This document shows positions 26,494 to 34,752 of a stretch of DNA of 64,000 nt, piece after piece (position 1 is the first letter of the stretch; each line of letters starts with the position of its first letter). This stretch comes from Pseudomarimonas arenosa (lineage in GTDB: Bacteria > Pseudomonadota > Gammaproteobacteria > Xanthomonadales > Xanthomonadaceae): contig NZ_JACYTR010000005.1 in the NCBI RefSeq assembly GCF_014841215.1, forward strand, positions 62,001-126,000, written 5' to 3'. A program made the position numbers and the translations under genes. Under the pieces are notes generated by a model. The model made no database searches and was not told the origin of the DNA. It worked only from the letters and a program-made list of their open reading frames with translations.

Positions 26494-28140
26494 ATGACTC
26501 AGCTCAACCGACTCACCTTGGTGGTGGTGACCGGCTGTCAGCGAAGCGGCACAACATTGCTGGGGCAAATGATTGGAGCCCACCCGAGCGCCTTTCTCGT
26601 TGACGAGCCTGATGTGTACCCGCTGCTGGACTCTATCTTGCAGCAGAGCGCTGATTCAGAACAGCTGCTTCGCGAAACAGTTCAGTCGGTTTGCAAGCAG
26701 TACCGCAACAAGGACAGATGCGACATAGACGGCGTGTTGCTGCCTACGGTGACCCACCTGGTCTTCAAGGCCCCCAACGCGGTTTTCGAGTACGCCACGT
26801 TTCGCGAATTGTCCGCGAGTCAATTCAAGTTCGTTTTTGCGGTGAGGGATGCGCGAGATGTGGTTGCATCGATGGCGCGCCTCTCGCACATCAAGATGGT
26901 GGAGAATCAAACTCGTTGGTTTGGCAAAAGTTCTGCGAAGACTCAGGCCCGGCACGAGCAACAATTTGCCCTGACGCAGGACTCCAGCTTGTCGTTGCCG
27001 GTAAGGCGAGCGCACATGTGGGCGGTCAAGACTGGCTTGTTCAAAGAGTTCTGCGCCCCGCCACTCAACGGGATTCGTGTTGACTACCACGCACTGGTCG
27101 CGTCGCCCTCAGTGATTCGCGCTGAAGTTCTGCAATACTGCGGGCTAGTCGCCGAAGACGCAAGGGATCACGAAACCGAGTTTCTGGGCTTAGGCCCCGG
27201 CTTTACCGCGCGTCAGCGACCGGTGGACAGCAGCTCAGTCGCCCGCTGGAAACACAGTCTATCGGCCGTTGACGAAGAGCAGGTGTGGAACATCGCTGCC
27301 CCACTCATGCAAGAGCTTGGATATTCCCGCGGACTCATGCCGAGCATCGAAATTCGCGAGAACGACAGCAAACTACTAGGGCCAGTGATAGTGCTCGGAC
27401 GAGGTGGCAGCGGTACCAGGCTACTCTCCAAGCTGATCCAGGAACTAGGCGTCCATTTGGGCTCCGAACTCAATGGAGCGGAAGACTCCATGGAGTGGGT
27501 GGACATCGTTTACGAGCTGGCGCTTAGGAAGCTGCGCGGGGACTCTTATTCCAACTCCTACGCCAGGGAGACTTTGCTCAAGCGAGCCGAGGTTGTAGTG
27601 GCGAGGGCACCCAATGAAGGCGCGCCTTGGGGCATGAAGCTGCCAGAGGCCATGCTCGTAATACCGGAACTGCGCCTCGCATTTCCCAACGCCAAATTCA
27701 TTCATCTTGTGCGAGACCCGGTCGACACGTGCATGCGCCGCACGCACAAGACCTCGCGACTGGACAACCCGGTTGGAGCGGCCGTGCTGAGATGCGCTTA
27801 CGCTAAGCTAGGATTCAAACATCACCCAGCGTCGGACCCTGATCACGTCAAGAATGCAATCAGCTGGGAGTATCAGGTATCTCAAGCACTGGATCAGTGT
27901 GCAGACCTGTCGGATCAACAGCACATGCTCGTTCGCTACGAGGATCTCTGCGAACAGCCGCAGATACAGGCTGACCGGGTCGCGCGTTTTCTCGGCTGTG
28001 CGCCGCGCCACACCGGCATTGGAGCAATCATTGAAGAGTCCCGCCGACGCCAATGGCAGGACGGTGATGAGCGCGTATCGGACGTGAACCAGATATGCGG
28101 AGGCACGGCTGAGCGCTTGGGCTATCGGCCGGCGCGATGA
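26494..28140 (+). CDS. Tandem sulfotransferase-domain protein
   Basis: A 548-residue protein with two PAPS-dependent sulfotransferase-like domains. Domain 1 (about 5-285) has the 5'-phosphosulfate loop TGCQRSGTTLLGQMIGAHPS and a 3'-phosphate-binding stretch FKFVFAVRDARDVVASMARL. Domain 2 (about 295-545) has GRGGSGTRLL at residue 302 and LVRDPVDTCMRRTHKTSRLD. Domain 2 is closely similar to the C-terminal domain of the protein at 29407-31017. Likely adds sulfate to saccharides of the surface polymer. Followed by a glycosyltransferase gene with a 4-nt overlap. No membrane segment or signal, so cytoplasmic. Confidence 0.85.
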   Translation: MTQLNRLTLVVVTGCQRSGTTLLGQMIGAHPSAFLVDEPDVYPLLDSILQQSADSEQLLRETVQSVCKQYRNKDRCDIDGVLLPTVTHLVFKAPNAVFEYATFRELSASQFKFVFAVRDARDVVASMARLSHIKMVENQTRWFGKSSAKTQARHEQQFALTQDSSLSLPVRRAHMWAVKTGLFKEFCAPPLNGIRVDYHALVASPSVIRAEVLQYCGLVAEDARDHETEFLGLGPGFTARQRPVDSSSVARWKHSLSAVDEEQVWNIAAPLMQELGYSRGLMPSIEIRENDSKLLGPVIVLGRGGSGTRLLSKLIQELGVHLGSELNGAEDSMEWVDIVYELALRKLRGDSYSNSYARETLLKRAEVVVARAPNEGAPWGMKLPEAMLVIPELRLAFPNAKFIHLVRDPVDTCMRRTHKTSRLDNPVGAAVLRCAYAKLGFKHHPASDPDHVKNAISWEYQVSQALDQCADLSDQQHMLVRYEDLCEQPQIQADRVARFLGCAPRHTGIGAIIEESRRRQWQDGDERVSDVNQICGGTAERLGYRPAR

Positions 28141-29189
28141 AAGCAGCATTCGTAGTTGGACCTGCGATGGGCCACGCTGTTAGAGCGGTTTCGATAGCAA
28201 CTCAGCTTTCGAGCCTGTTTCGGGAAATCAGGTTTTTCAGCGCGGATCTGTATGAACATGTGCGGAGGGCAACGCTCGGCCGTTTCCCATTGGAATGCAT
28301 TCCGATTTCGGAATTGCGCACACCCTTTGAAGAATTTGGGCCCAAGCTAACAAGCTGTTTAGACGTTCTCGCTCCGGACCTGGTGCTGTTCGATATCGAA
28401 CCTACTCGATGGCTTTCCACCTTCGGACCAGTCTCTGCTCCATCTGTCTACATCAGCAACATTTTTCTAACCCATCCCTTTGGGCCTTCAACGGCGCAAG
28501 ATAAGTACTGGGCATCGCACGGCCCCCGCGCAAATAACATTCGAGAGAAATCGGGCCTACCATTGATCAACGACCCTCGAGAGATCTATCGCAGGGATCT
28601 TGTAATGCTCGCTGACCCACCTTGCATAACCAGCAGCTTAACGAAGGATGATCCAACATTTGCGATCATTGGTCCGCAGGCCGCCCCAGCGGAAGTGGCC
28701 TTGCCGCATGATTTCCCAAAGTCGGACCCGCTCGTCGTATTTTGCGGCGGTTCGACGGGCAGTCACGCTGCCTCCGAGGCAATCATTCACTACCTCCGCC
28801 GCCAATTCAGTGAATGTAAGTTCGTCTGCCTCGGAGAGTCTGCCCTTTGCGACTCAGTTCGTCCGTTCGCAGATCAAGAATTTGCTTATGCGCCGCTTCA
28901 AAAGGCCCTCCTCTCAAGCCGACTGCTGGTGTCTCACGGCGGATCGGGAACGAGCTACCTGGGCCTGAGCGGGGGCGTACCCAACCTGGTAATTCCCGGC
29001 CATGCAAACCACCGAATCCTCGGCGATATCATTGAGTCGATAGGCGCTGGAGTCTGCTTGAATAGTGAGGACTCGCCGCCAATTAACCGAGATTGGCCTG
29101 CACTTGCCCTCGGGGCGAAGAAGGCGTCGCTAGATTGCGTTGCTTCCGAGAGCCCACGTTGCCTGATCGAGAGCTTGCTGTCGAAGTAA
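28137..29189 (+). CDS. GT-B glycosyltransferase (UGT/MGT-like)
   Basis: A 350-residue nucleotide-sugar-dependent transferase. N-terminal Rossmann start MKAAFVVGPAMGHAVRAVSI and the C-terminal donor-binding region SHGGSGTSYLGLSGGVPNLV then IPGHANHRILGDII match the GT1/GT28 superfamily. The HGG motif binds the donor diphosphate. It overlaps the sulfotransferase gene by 4 nt (ATGA), so a coupled role in making a sulfated glycan is likely. Acceptor and sugar unknown. Confidence 0.85.
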   Translation: MKAAFVVGPAMGHAVRAVSIATQLSSLFREIRFFSADLYEHVRRATLGRFPLECIPISELRTPFEEFGPKLTSCLDVLAPDLVLFDIEPTRWLSTFGPVSAPSVYISNIFLTHPFGPSTAQDKYWASHGPRANNIREKSGLPLINDPREIYRRDLVMLADPPCITSSLTKDDPTFAIIGPQAAPAEVALPHDFPKSDPLVVFCGGSTGSHAASEAIIHYLRRQFSECKFVCLGESALCDSVRPFADQEFAYAPLQKALLSSRLLVSHGGSGTSYLGLSGGVPNLVIPGHANHRILGDIIESIGAGVCLNSEDSPPINRDWPALALGAKKASLDCVASESPRCLIESLLSK

Positions 29190-29406
29190 GTCGTTGTTGT
29201 TTATTGTCGCAACGCTACGAACGTGCACGGCTTCCTGCGCAGTACTCAGGCTGAAATGGGGTGAGGCAGTCTTTTGAACTTTCGAGGAGCAAAGCTGCCT
29301 GGCAGTTCCACCACCGCCGATTCAGTCGGGTGAAGCGGCCAGATTGCGGAGGCCGACCAAATCGTTCAATGTTGCGCAATCATCGGGCGGCGGGTCCAGC
29401 TAACTC

Positions 29407-31017
29407 ATGGAATCATGCGTTTCGAGCAAAACTAGGCGCAAACTGCCGCGAATTCCGGCACTGGAAGCACCTGCGACAACTCCGCTGAGCTTCATAGCAG
29501 TTCGTTACTCGGGCGAGTTTGAGCACAACTTGATGCGCTCTGCACCAATCACGAACCCCCTCAATGAGGTTGTAGTAGTCGACAACCGATGCAATCTGCA
29601 TTTCGACACCCTGTCGGAAGCAATACTTCAAGGGGTCGGAAGAGCTCAATACGAGCTGCTCGTCATTGTGCACGAGGACGTCTTGCTACTACCTGGCTGG
29701 CAGGAACAGTTCGAACGATCGCTTGCAGTTCTCAATGCGTCGGATCCGACATGGGGACTTCTCGGCGTGGCCGGCTGGACATCATCGGGTGCCGCTAGAG
29801 GGCATTGGAGCGACCCACATGGCTATTCGAACTACTTTGCAGAAGGACAATGTTTTGATGAAGTCGCTCGCATTGACGAGCAGCTGATGGTCGTACGCAA
29901 GTCTGGACCGTTGCAGTTCGACAGGCGACTGCCCAGCATCCACAACATTGGCCGCGATCTTGCGAGGCAGGCGCGCACGGCCGGCGTTAAGACCTATGTC
30001 GTGGATGCACCGACCGTCCACAAGTATGCCGATGCAGAGGGCAAGCCGATCAGCCGCGCGATTGACAGCCCCAAGATTCAGGGCCGCAAGTCGAGGACCT
30101 ACATTGCCGACAAAGCGCTGAGCGATGCGTACCTTGAGGCAAAATGGTCGGCCGAAGGCGCAAACAAAGCTCGCGTCGATGATTTCCAATTCGAGAGCCG
30201 TCCCCCACTTGTCCTTGTCTCCAGAGGCGGAAGCGGCAGTCGATTGCTGGCGACGCTGGCTCAGGACTGTGGCGTGTTTATCGGCAACGAATTGGGCGCA
30301 TCCGGAGATGCCCTGGAGATGGTTCACAGCGTCTATCGGGGCGTGCTCCGCAAATTCCGGTATCGAAGCAAAGAGGGCTTTCAGCAGACAGTCGATGATC
30401 TTCGCGCCAGCGCTGCCGCCATGCTTGCAAAGCAGCCCGAGTCACTTATTCACTGGGGCTTTAAATTGCCCGAGAGCATTCTGATCTTGGACGAAATTGC
30501 TGTTGCATTTCCGTTCGCGCGATACATTCAGCTGCTGCGCGACCCATTGGAGACCTGCTTGCGTCGCACACACATGACAGCACGCTGGGACAACCAGATT
30601 GGACAAGCAACGCTTCGCGCCGCCTACGAGCATTGTCTTCTTGATATCGGGCAGGCGCTAGATGACCCGCCCGAGTTGCATATGGCGATCACGACGAAGC
30701 ATCAACTCGATCTCGCGCTCGACTTCATGACACGGCTCGGTCCAGATCGAGCAATGGTTGTACGCTTCGAAGACCTTATCCAGCAGTCCAAACGCGTGCT
30801 AAGTCAAACCAGAGCGTGGATCGGGACGAGCGACCCGATACAGCCGAGCTCGACGCTGCTTTCAATGATCGACCCAGAGCGCGCCATGAGGGCGCGCGAG
30901 GCCTACTCCAAGGAAGCTGCGCAACCTCTCGAAGCTGTCTTCGGCGACCTTTCGCAAAGGCTGGAAGCACATCTGGCCAAGTTTGGGAATCTCTCCCAGG
31001 TCTGCAATGCGCTCTAG
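29407..31017 (+). CDS. GT2-like glycosyltransferase fused to a sulfotransferase domain
   Basis: A 536-residue fusion. The N-terminal half (about 25-250) looks like a GT-A domain: NEVVVVDNRC, then ELLVIVHEDVLLLPGWQEQF and LLGVAGW. The C-terminal half (about 270-530) is a sulfotransferase with SRGGSGSRLL at residue 272, WGFKLPES and LLRDPLETCLRRTHMTARWD. This half is the paralogue of domain 2 at 26494-28140. The start is uncertain: 29407 has no strong ribosome site and the first conserved residues begin about 25 codons later. A 217-bp gap with no evident gene precedes it. It converges with the next gene after 25 bp. Confidence 0.8.
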   Translation: MESCVSSKTRRKLPRIPALEAPATTPLSFIAVRYSGEFEHNLMRSAPITNPLNEVVVVDNRCNLHFDTLSEAILQGVGRAQYELLVIVHEDVLLLPGWQEQFERSLAVLNASDPTWGLLGVAGWTSSGAARGHWSDPHGYSNYFAEGQCFDEVARIDEQLMVVRKSGPLQFDRRLPSIHNIGRDLARQARTAGVKTYVVDAPTVHKYADAEGKPISRAIDSPKIQGRKSRTYIADKALSDAYLEAKWSAEGANKARVDDFQFESRPPLVLVSRGGSGSRLLATLAQDCGVFIGNELGASGDALEMVHSVYRGVLRKFRYRSKEGFQQTVDDLRASAAAMLAKQPESLIHWGFKLPESILILDEIAVAFPFARYIQLLRDPLETCLRRTHMTARWDNQIGQATLRAAYEHCLLDIGQALDDPPELHMAITTKHQLDLALDFMTRLGPDRAMVVRFEDLIQQSKRVLSQTRAWIGTSDPIQPSSTLLSMIDPERAMRAREAYSKEAAQPLEAVFGDLSQRLEAHLAKFGNLSQVCNAL

Positions 31018-31042
31018 TGACGAAGTATCAATTGGGTGAACT

Positions 31043-32716
31043 TCATGCCGCCAGTTGCGCTTGGGCTGCCTGCAATCCGCGGTGCCGCGGGTGGAACTGT
31101 AAACCGGTACTCAGCACCGTCATTGCTTGATCAACTCGCCCCAACTCTTGAAGTGCCCTCGCGCGAATGAGGTAGTAGTTCGTCGGCAATCTGGGCGCCA
31201 ACGATCCAGCTCTGTCGAGCAAGCTCAAGCAGCTCACAAAGTCGCGGCGCGCATCTGCGCACTTCGCCAACGCCAACCAAACAGCAGACTGATCGGGATT
31301 TCGCTCTGCCAACGTGAGTGCATAGGCCTCGGCCTGTTGAAACCGCTGAAGTTGCAGCAGCAGGTTGACCAACCCCGTCAGTGGCGCCCTGCCTACATTT
31401 CGGTCGGCAGACAGAGCCTCCTTATAGACTTCGATGGCCTCGTCCTCGCGCCCGCTGCGCAGCAGCAGTCGGGCCAGGCCGCCTCTCAGTACGGCGTTCT
31501 TTGGCGCCAGCTCAAGCTCGGCACGCAGTAGCTGCGCTGCTCTCTCATCTTTACCGCGCGCTGCCAGCGCTTGCGAATAGCTGACCATCAAGTCAGCATG
31601 CTGAGTGCCCGCCACAATCTCTGTCCCACCCAACACTGACTCTGCAACATCTACCGCCTGATCGAACTGGCCCATTGCATTCAAGGCGGCGCAAAGCCTG
31701 GCCGTGGCATAGGAACAGGCTGGCCTGCTCTCGAATCGAAGACGCCAGCGCGCGGCGAGATCTTGCCAATTCGAAACTCCACTGCTCTGCTGAAAGCCAA
31801 GGCTAAGCTCTTCGAGCTGTGCCTCCAGCATGGTGCATCGAGAACTCATCATCGATTCACCGCTATCGCATTCGCTGACGGCGTCAGCGCCGCGATCAAT
31901 CTCAATTCGACTGTGGTCTAGCAATGCGTCGAGTGAATCAAAGTGTTTATCTCGCAGCGCATTGAGCAAAGGGCCAACTTGAAAGTGAAGCCGCGCTTGG
32001 ATCATTGCCGGCCCCGCTTGCTCAAGCCTACGCACCCACTCTGAGAGTTCCTGACGGCGCCGCGCCTCTGGCCAGTTTCCCCGATACGGTGAGGGGAAGT
32101 GCAATGCGGTTGGCTGCAATACCGAAGCCAGGCGCTCGGACGGCAAGGCCATCCATTTGCTCCACATGTAGAGGTCAGTCCAGCACCCCACCGGCGTCGT
32201 CGTCCAACCCTGCTCGAGCGACAGGTAGGCAGTTCGCCTGTGCGCGGCGAACGGCAGGCCAAACAGATTGGCTCGCCGATTGCGCAGCATCGCGCGCATG
32301 TCGTCGCTCTTCAAGGAACCCAGCAGCGCCGTCAGCGTGCCGTCAACATCGACGGCCACATGCAGCGAGTGCACGAAATCAGCACGCTGTAGCGCCGAGC
32401 GCAAGGTGGTCACATGATGCTCAAGCCAAAGGTCGTCGTCCGACTGATAGAGGATGTAGGGCGAGGACGACTCTCGAATCACCTGGTCGCGATAGGGCTC
32501 GCCGGTGCGCGCAGACTTCGGAAACTCCCGAAACACGATACGCGAGTCCTGCGCACACAGATCAAGCGCAACACGCCTGGTCGCTTCGGTTACGCCATCA
32601 CCGATGATGACGATTTCGAGATCGCTGAATGACTGTCGCCGTACGCTGCCAATCGACTCATGCAGGGTGTCGGCGTGATCGTACGTCGGTACGATAACGG
32701 TTACTTCAGCACTCAT
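31043..32716 (-). CDS. GT2 glycosyltransferase with C-terminal TPR-like repeats
   Basis: A 557-residue protein. The first 260 residues are a family 2 GT-A domain: EVTVIVPTYDHADTLHESIG, IVIIGDGVTEAT and the metal-binding SDDDLW. Residues from about 330 onward are helical repeats of TPR type (ARGKDERAAQLLRAELELAP, RSGREDEAIEVYKEAL, QRFQQAEAYALTLAERNPDQ). The ATG at 32716 overlaps the upstream dehydrogenase gene by 11 nt and is preferred to a GTG at 32725. The TPR part may dock other enzymes of the assembly complex. Confidence 0.85.
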   Translation of the reverse strand: MSAEVTVIVPTYDHADTLHESIGSVRRQSFSDLEIVIIGDGVTEATRRVALDLCAQDSRIVFREFPKSARTGEPYRDQVIRESSSPYILYQSDDDLWLEHHVTTLRSALQRADFVHSLHVAVDVDGTLTALLGSLKSDDMRAMLRNRRANLFGLPFAAHRRTAYLSLEQGWTTTPVGCWTDLYMWSKWMALPSERLASVLQPTALHFPSPYRGNWPEARRRQELSEWVRRLEQAGPAMIQARLHFQVGPLLNALRDKHFDSLDALLDHSRIEIDRGADAVSECDSGESMMSSRCTMLEAQLEELSLGFQQSSGVSNWQDLAARWRLRFESRPACSYATARLCAALNAMGQFDQAVDVAESVLGGTEIVAGTQHADLMVSYSQALAARGKDERAAQLLRAELELAPKNAVLRGGLARLLLRSGREDEAIEVYKEALSADRNVGRAPLTGLVNLLLQLQRFQQAEAYALTLAERNPDQSAVWLALAKCADARRDFVSCLSLLDRAGSLAPRLPTNYYLIRARALQELGRVDQAMTVLSTGLQFHPRHRGLQAAQAQLAA

Positions 32717-33656
32717 TGCTGCCACTGTTACGCAGGCGCTCGGCCGCAGCTCTCATGTCGGCGATCATCGCCACCACGGCAGCAGCCTCATTGGCATTGG
32801 AAAGCGGTGCGGGGCCGCCTTTCAAGTAGTCGCAGAACCAGCGTAGCTCACGCAGCAAGGGGAACTCCGTCGACACGCCGAGCTTCTCTGCCAGCGGCAG
32901 CTTGCTGGGCAGGCGTTCGCCATCCAGCCGATAGAGATTCACGTGATCGGCATACGGGTCGTCCAGCAGCAGCACCGCGCCTTCGCACACCACCCTCACT
33001 TCGCGCAGATGGACGGGGTAATTGTCCGACACCCGAGTGGTTGCACCAACGCTGTCGGAAAGAAGGGCCGATATCCCGCACAACTCCCCGTTTCGCCACT
33101 CGCCCAGCGCCGATCGCAGCGGCGGAATCCGGCCCAGCACATGGCGAATAATGGAAAGCTCGTGCGGCATCACCGTCCACACGACGTCCACATCTGAATG
33201 GCTACTGCCCCACTGCAGGCGATGCGAATCGATGGAAATAACCCGCCCAAACTCTGCCGCGGCAACACGCTCAGCCAGTAACTCAATAGCCGGGTGATAG
33301 CGCCACTTGTCCATGACAAACACGCGATCGGCGGCAAGATCGGCAATCTCCCAAGCGCCGTCGGCGTTGTCAGTCAGAGGCTTCTCGCAGAACACCGGAA
33401 CATTCCGCGGCAGCGTCTGTTTCAGGATTTCGTAATGCAGGCTGGTCTTGACCGCAATGATGATTCCATCGACCTGATCGGTCAGCGCCTCAAGATCGCC
33501 CACTGCACTCAGCGCACCGTGCTCGCGGGCATAACGACGACTTTCATCGCTAACACTCACCACCGACACCCTACATCCGAGAGCGAGCAGATCGCGAAGA
33601 ATATGCCGCCCCCAGCGGCCACATCCGATCAAACCTATATGTGGATCTGCAGTCAC
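32706..33656 (-). CDS. Gfo/Idh/MocA-family sugar dehydrogenase
   Basis: A 316-residue NAD(P)-dependent oxidoreductase. The Rossmann motif is LIGCGRWGRHILRDLL and the family EKP signature appears in PVFCEKPLTDN; a second conserved region is WRYHPAIELL. The GTG at 33656 overlaps the upstream stop by 4 nt (GTGA) and is preferred over the in-frame ATG at 33695. It sits in an operon with two RmlC-like cupins, which suggests that it oxidises or reduces a nucleotide-linked sugar intermediate. Substrate unknown. Confidence 0.85.
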   Translation of the reverse strand: MTADPHIGLIGCGRWGRHILRDLLALGCRVSVVSVSDESRRYAREHGALSAVGDLEALTDQVDGIIIAVKTSLHYEILKQTLPRNVPVFCEKPLTDNADGAWEIADLAADRVFVMDKWRYHPAIELLAERVAAAEFGRVISIDSHRLQWGSSHSDVDVVWTVMPHELSIIRHVLGRIPPLRSALGEWRNGELCGISALLSDSVGATTRVSDNYPVHLREVRVVCEGAVLLLDDPYADHVNLYRLDGERLPSKLPLAEKLGVSTEFPLLRELRWFCDYLKGGPAPLSNANEAAAVVAMIADMRAAAERLRNSGSNEC

Positions 33657-34189
33657 GGTGCATCCTCGGTCAATTCGGCAATTCGACATCTCCATTCGCC
33701 GACCAGCTGTTCATAGCTGCCCAGCGCCGCATCGCGTACCGACAGCGTGGGTGCGGCACACGGCCAGGGGATGCTCAGGCTCGGATCGTTCCAGATGCAG
33801 CCCAATTCATCACGCGGATCCCACTCCTTGCTCAGTCCATACAAGACCTTGCTGGGTCCAGGAGAATAGAAACCGTGCAGGACACCCGCAGGGATGATCA
33901 GCGTTTGCGGAGTCGAGGCAGCCAGCTCAAACAGCGACACCCGCTCGAAGCCGGGGCCATCCCTCACATCGGCCAGCGCGATCAATAGAGCGCCGCTCAG
34001 AACCGTGAAGGAATCCTCACGACAAGCATGGACATGCATTCCACGCAGGGTACCCGGCCTTGAGCACACCAGGTTGAACTGCGCGAACTCGAATCGAGAG
34101 CGGCCGAGGGCTATGGAATCAGCGGAATCAGACACTGAGCCCAGTGACTGCAATTGAACGCCGCGCGGCAAGGGCGCCAAGCCTAGCAC
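33653..34189 (-). CDS. RmlC-like cupin, dTDP-4-dehydro-sugar 3,5-epimerase family
   Basis: About 178 residues of the RmlC cupin fold. It keeps the family signature TLRGMHVH, where the first His corresponds to the catalytic base of RmlC, and the C-terminal WNDPSLSIPWP. A GTG at 34189 is preferred because GGAGG lies 7 nt upstream; ATG at 34207 is the alternative, and both overlap the preceding gene slightly. It probably epimerises or isomerises a 4-keto sugar nucleotide. It is paired with a second cupin that lacks the catalytic His. Confidence 0.8.
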   Translation of the reverse strand: MLGLAPLPRGVQLQSLGSVSDSADSIALGRSRFEFAQFNLVCSRPGTLRGMHVHACREDSFTVLSGALLIALADVRDGPGFERVSLFELAASTPQTLIIPAGVLHGFYSPGPSKVLYGLSKEWDPRDELGCIWNDPSLSIPWPCAAPTLSVRDAALGSYEQLVGEWRCRIAELTEDAP

Positions 34190-34728
34190 TCTCCTTCCTC
34201 CCGGCATTGCGATGCATTGGCTGTCCCGCACTGCGCCGATTCGAGCTCTGGCCAGTTCAGGCCCAGCGCAGGGTCGTTCCAACGATAGCGGCGAGGCTCA
34301 GAATCGGGCGCGCAGCCGGGCAGCGTTGCAAGCCCCGTCATCACCAGAGCGTCTTCGAGACAGCAGTAGCCAAACACCACCCCAGGCGGCAACCAAAGGC
34401 CGGCGACCGGCCCGAGCGTTAGCATGGTGGAGCGTTCAGCAGCCGTGGAATCTTCTCGCGCGTCATGCAGGCCGACCGTGATTCGCCCGGCCATCAGGGC
34501 CAGCCAAACCGCGCTGTGCTCATAGCACCACAACCCACGCACAGCATTGGCCCCGAGCCGTTCAATATCCAGCTTTGCTATTTGGGCTGACGCCGACCAG
34601 GAACTGCGGAACACTTCGGTAAGACCGCCGCGAGCATCGGTGTGCGTGGTCAGATCGAACTGCACGATGTCGCGACCGTCCAATCGAACGCTGTTCTCCC
34701 GCGCCTTGTGCACCAGCTTGCCTGTCAT
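34183..34728 (-). CDS. RmlC-like cupin lacking the usual catalytic His
   Basis: A 181-residue cupin of the RmlC family (FDLTTHTDARGGLTEVFRSS, WLPPGVVFGYCCLED, WNDPALGLNWP). The position that is His in RmlC (LRGLH) reads VRGLWCYEHS here, so Trp replaces the base. It may be a ketoisomerase-like or structural partner of the neighbouring cupin. ATG at 34728, with AGG upstream; the earlier in-frame codon at 34740 is TTG. It follows the GT-C gene by 24 bp in the same direction. Confidence 0.75.
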   Translation of the reverse strand: MTGKLVHKARENSVRLDGRDIVQFDLTTHTDARGGLTEVFRSSWSASAQIAKLDIERLGANAVRGLWCYEHSAVWLALMAGRITVGLHDAREDSTAAERSTMLTLGPVAGLWLPPGVVFGYCCLEDALVMTGLATLPGCAPDSEPRRYRWNDPALGLNWPELESAQCGTANASQCREEGEC

Positions 34729-34752
34729 TGACCTATGCAATCCTAGACCGCT

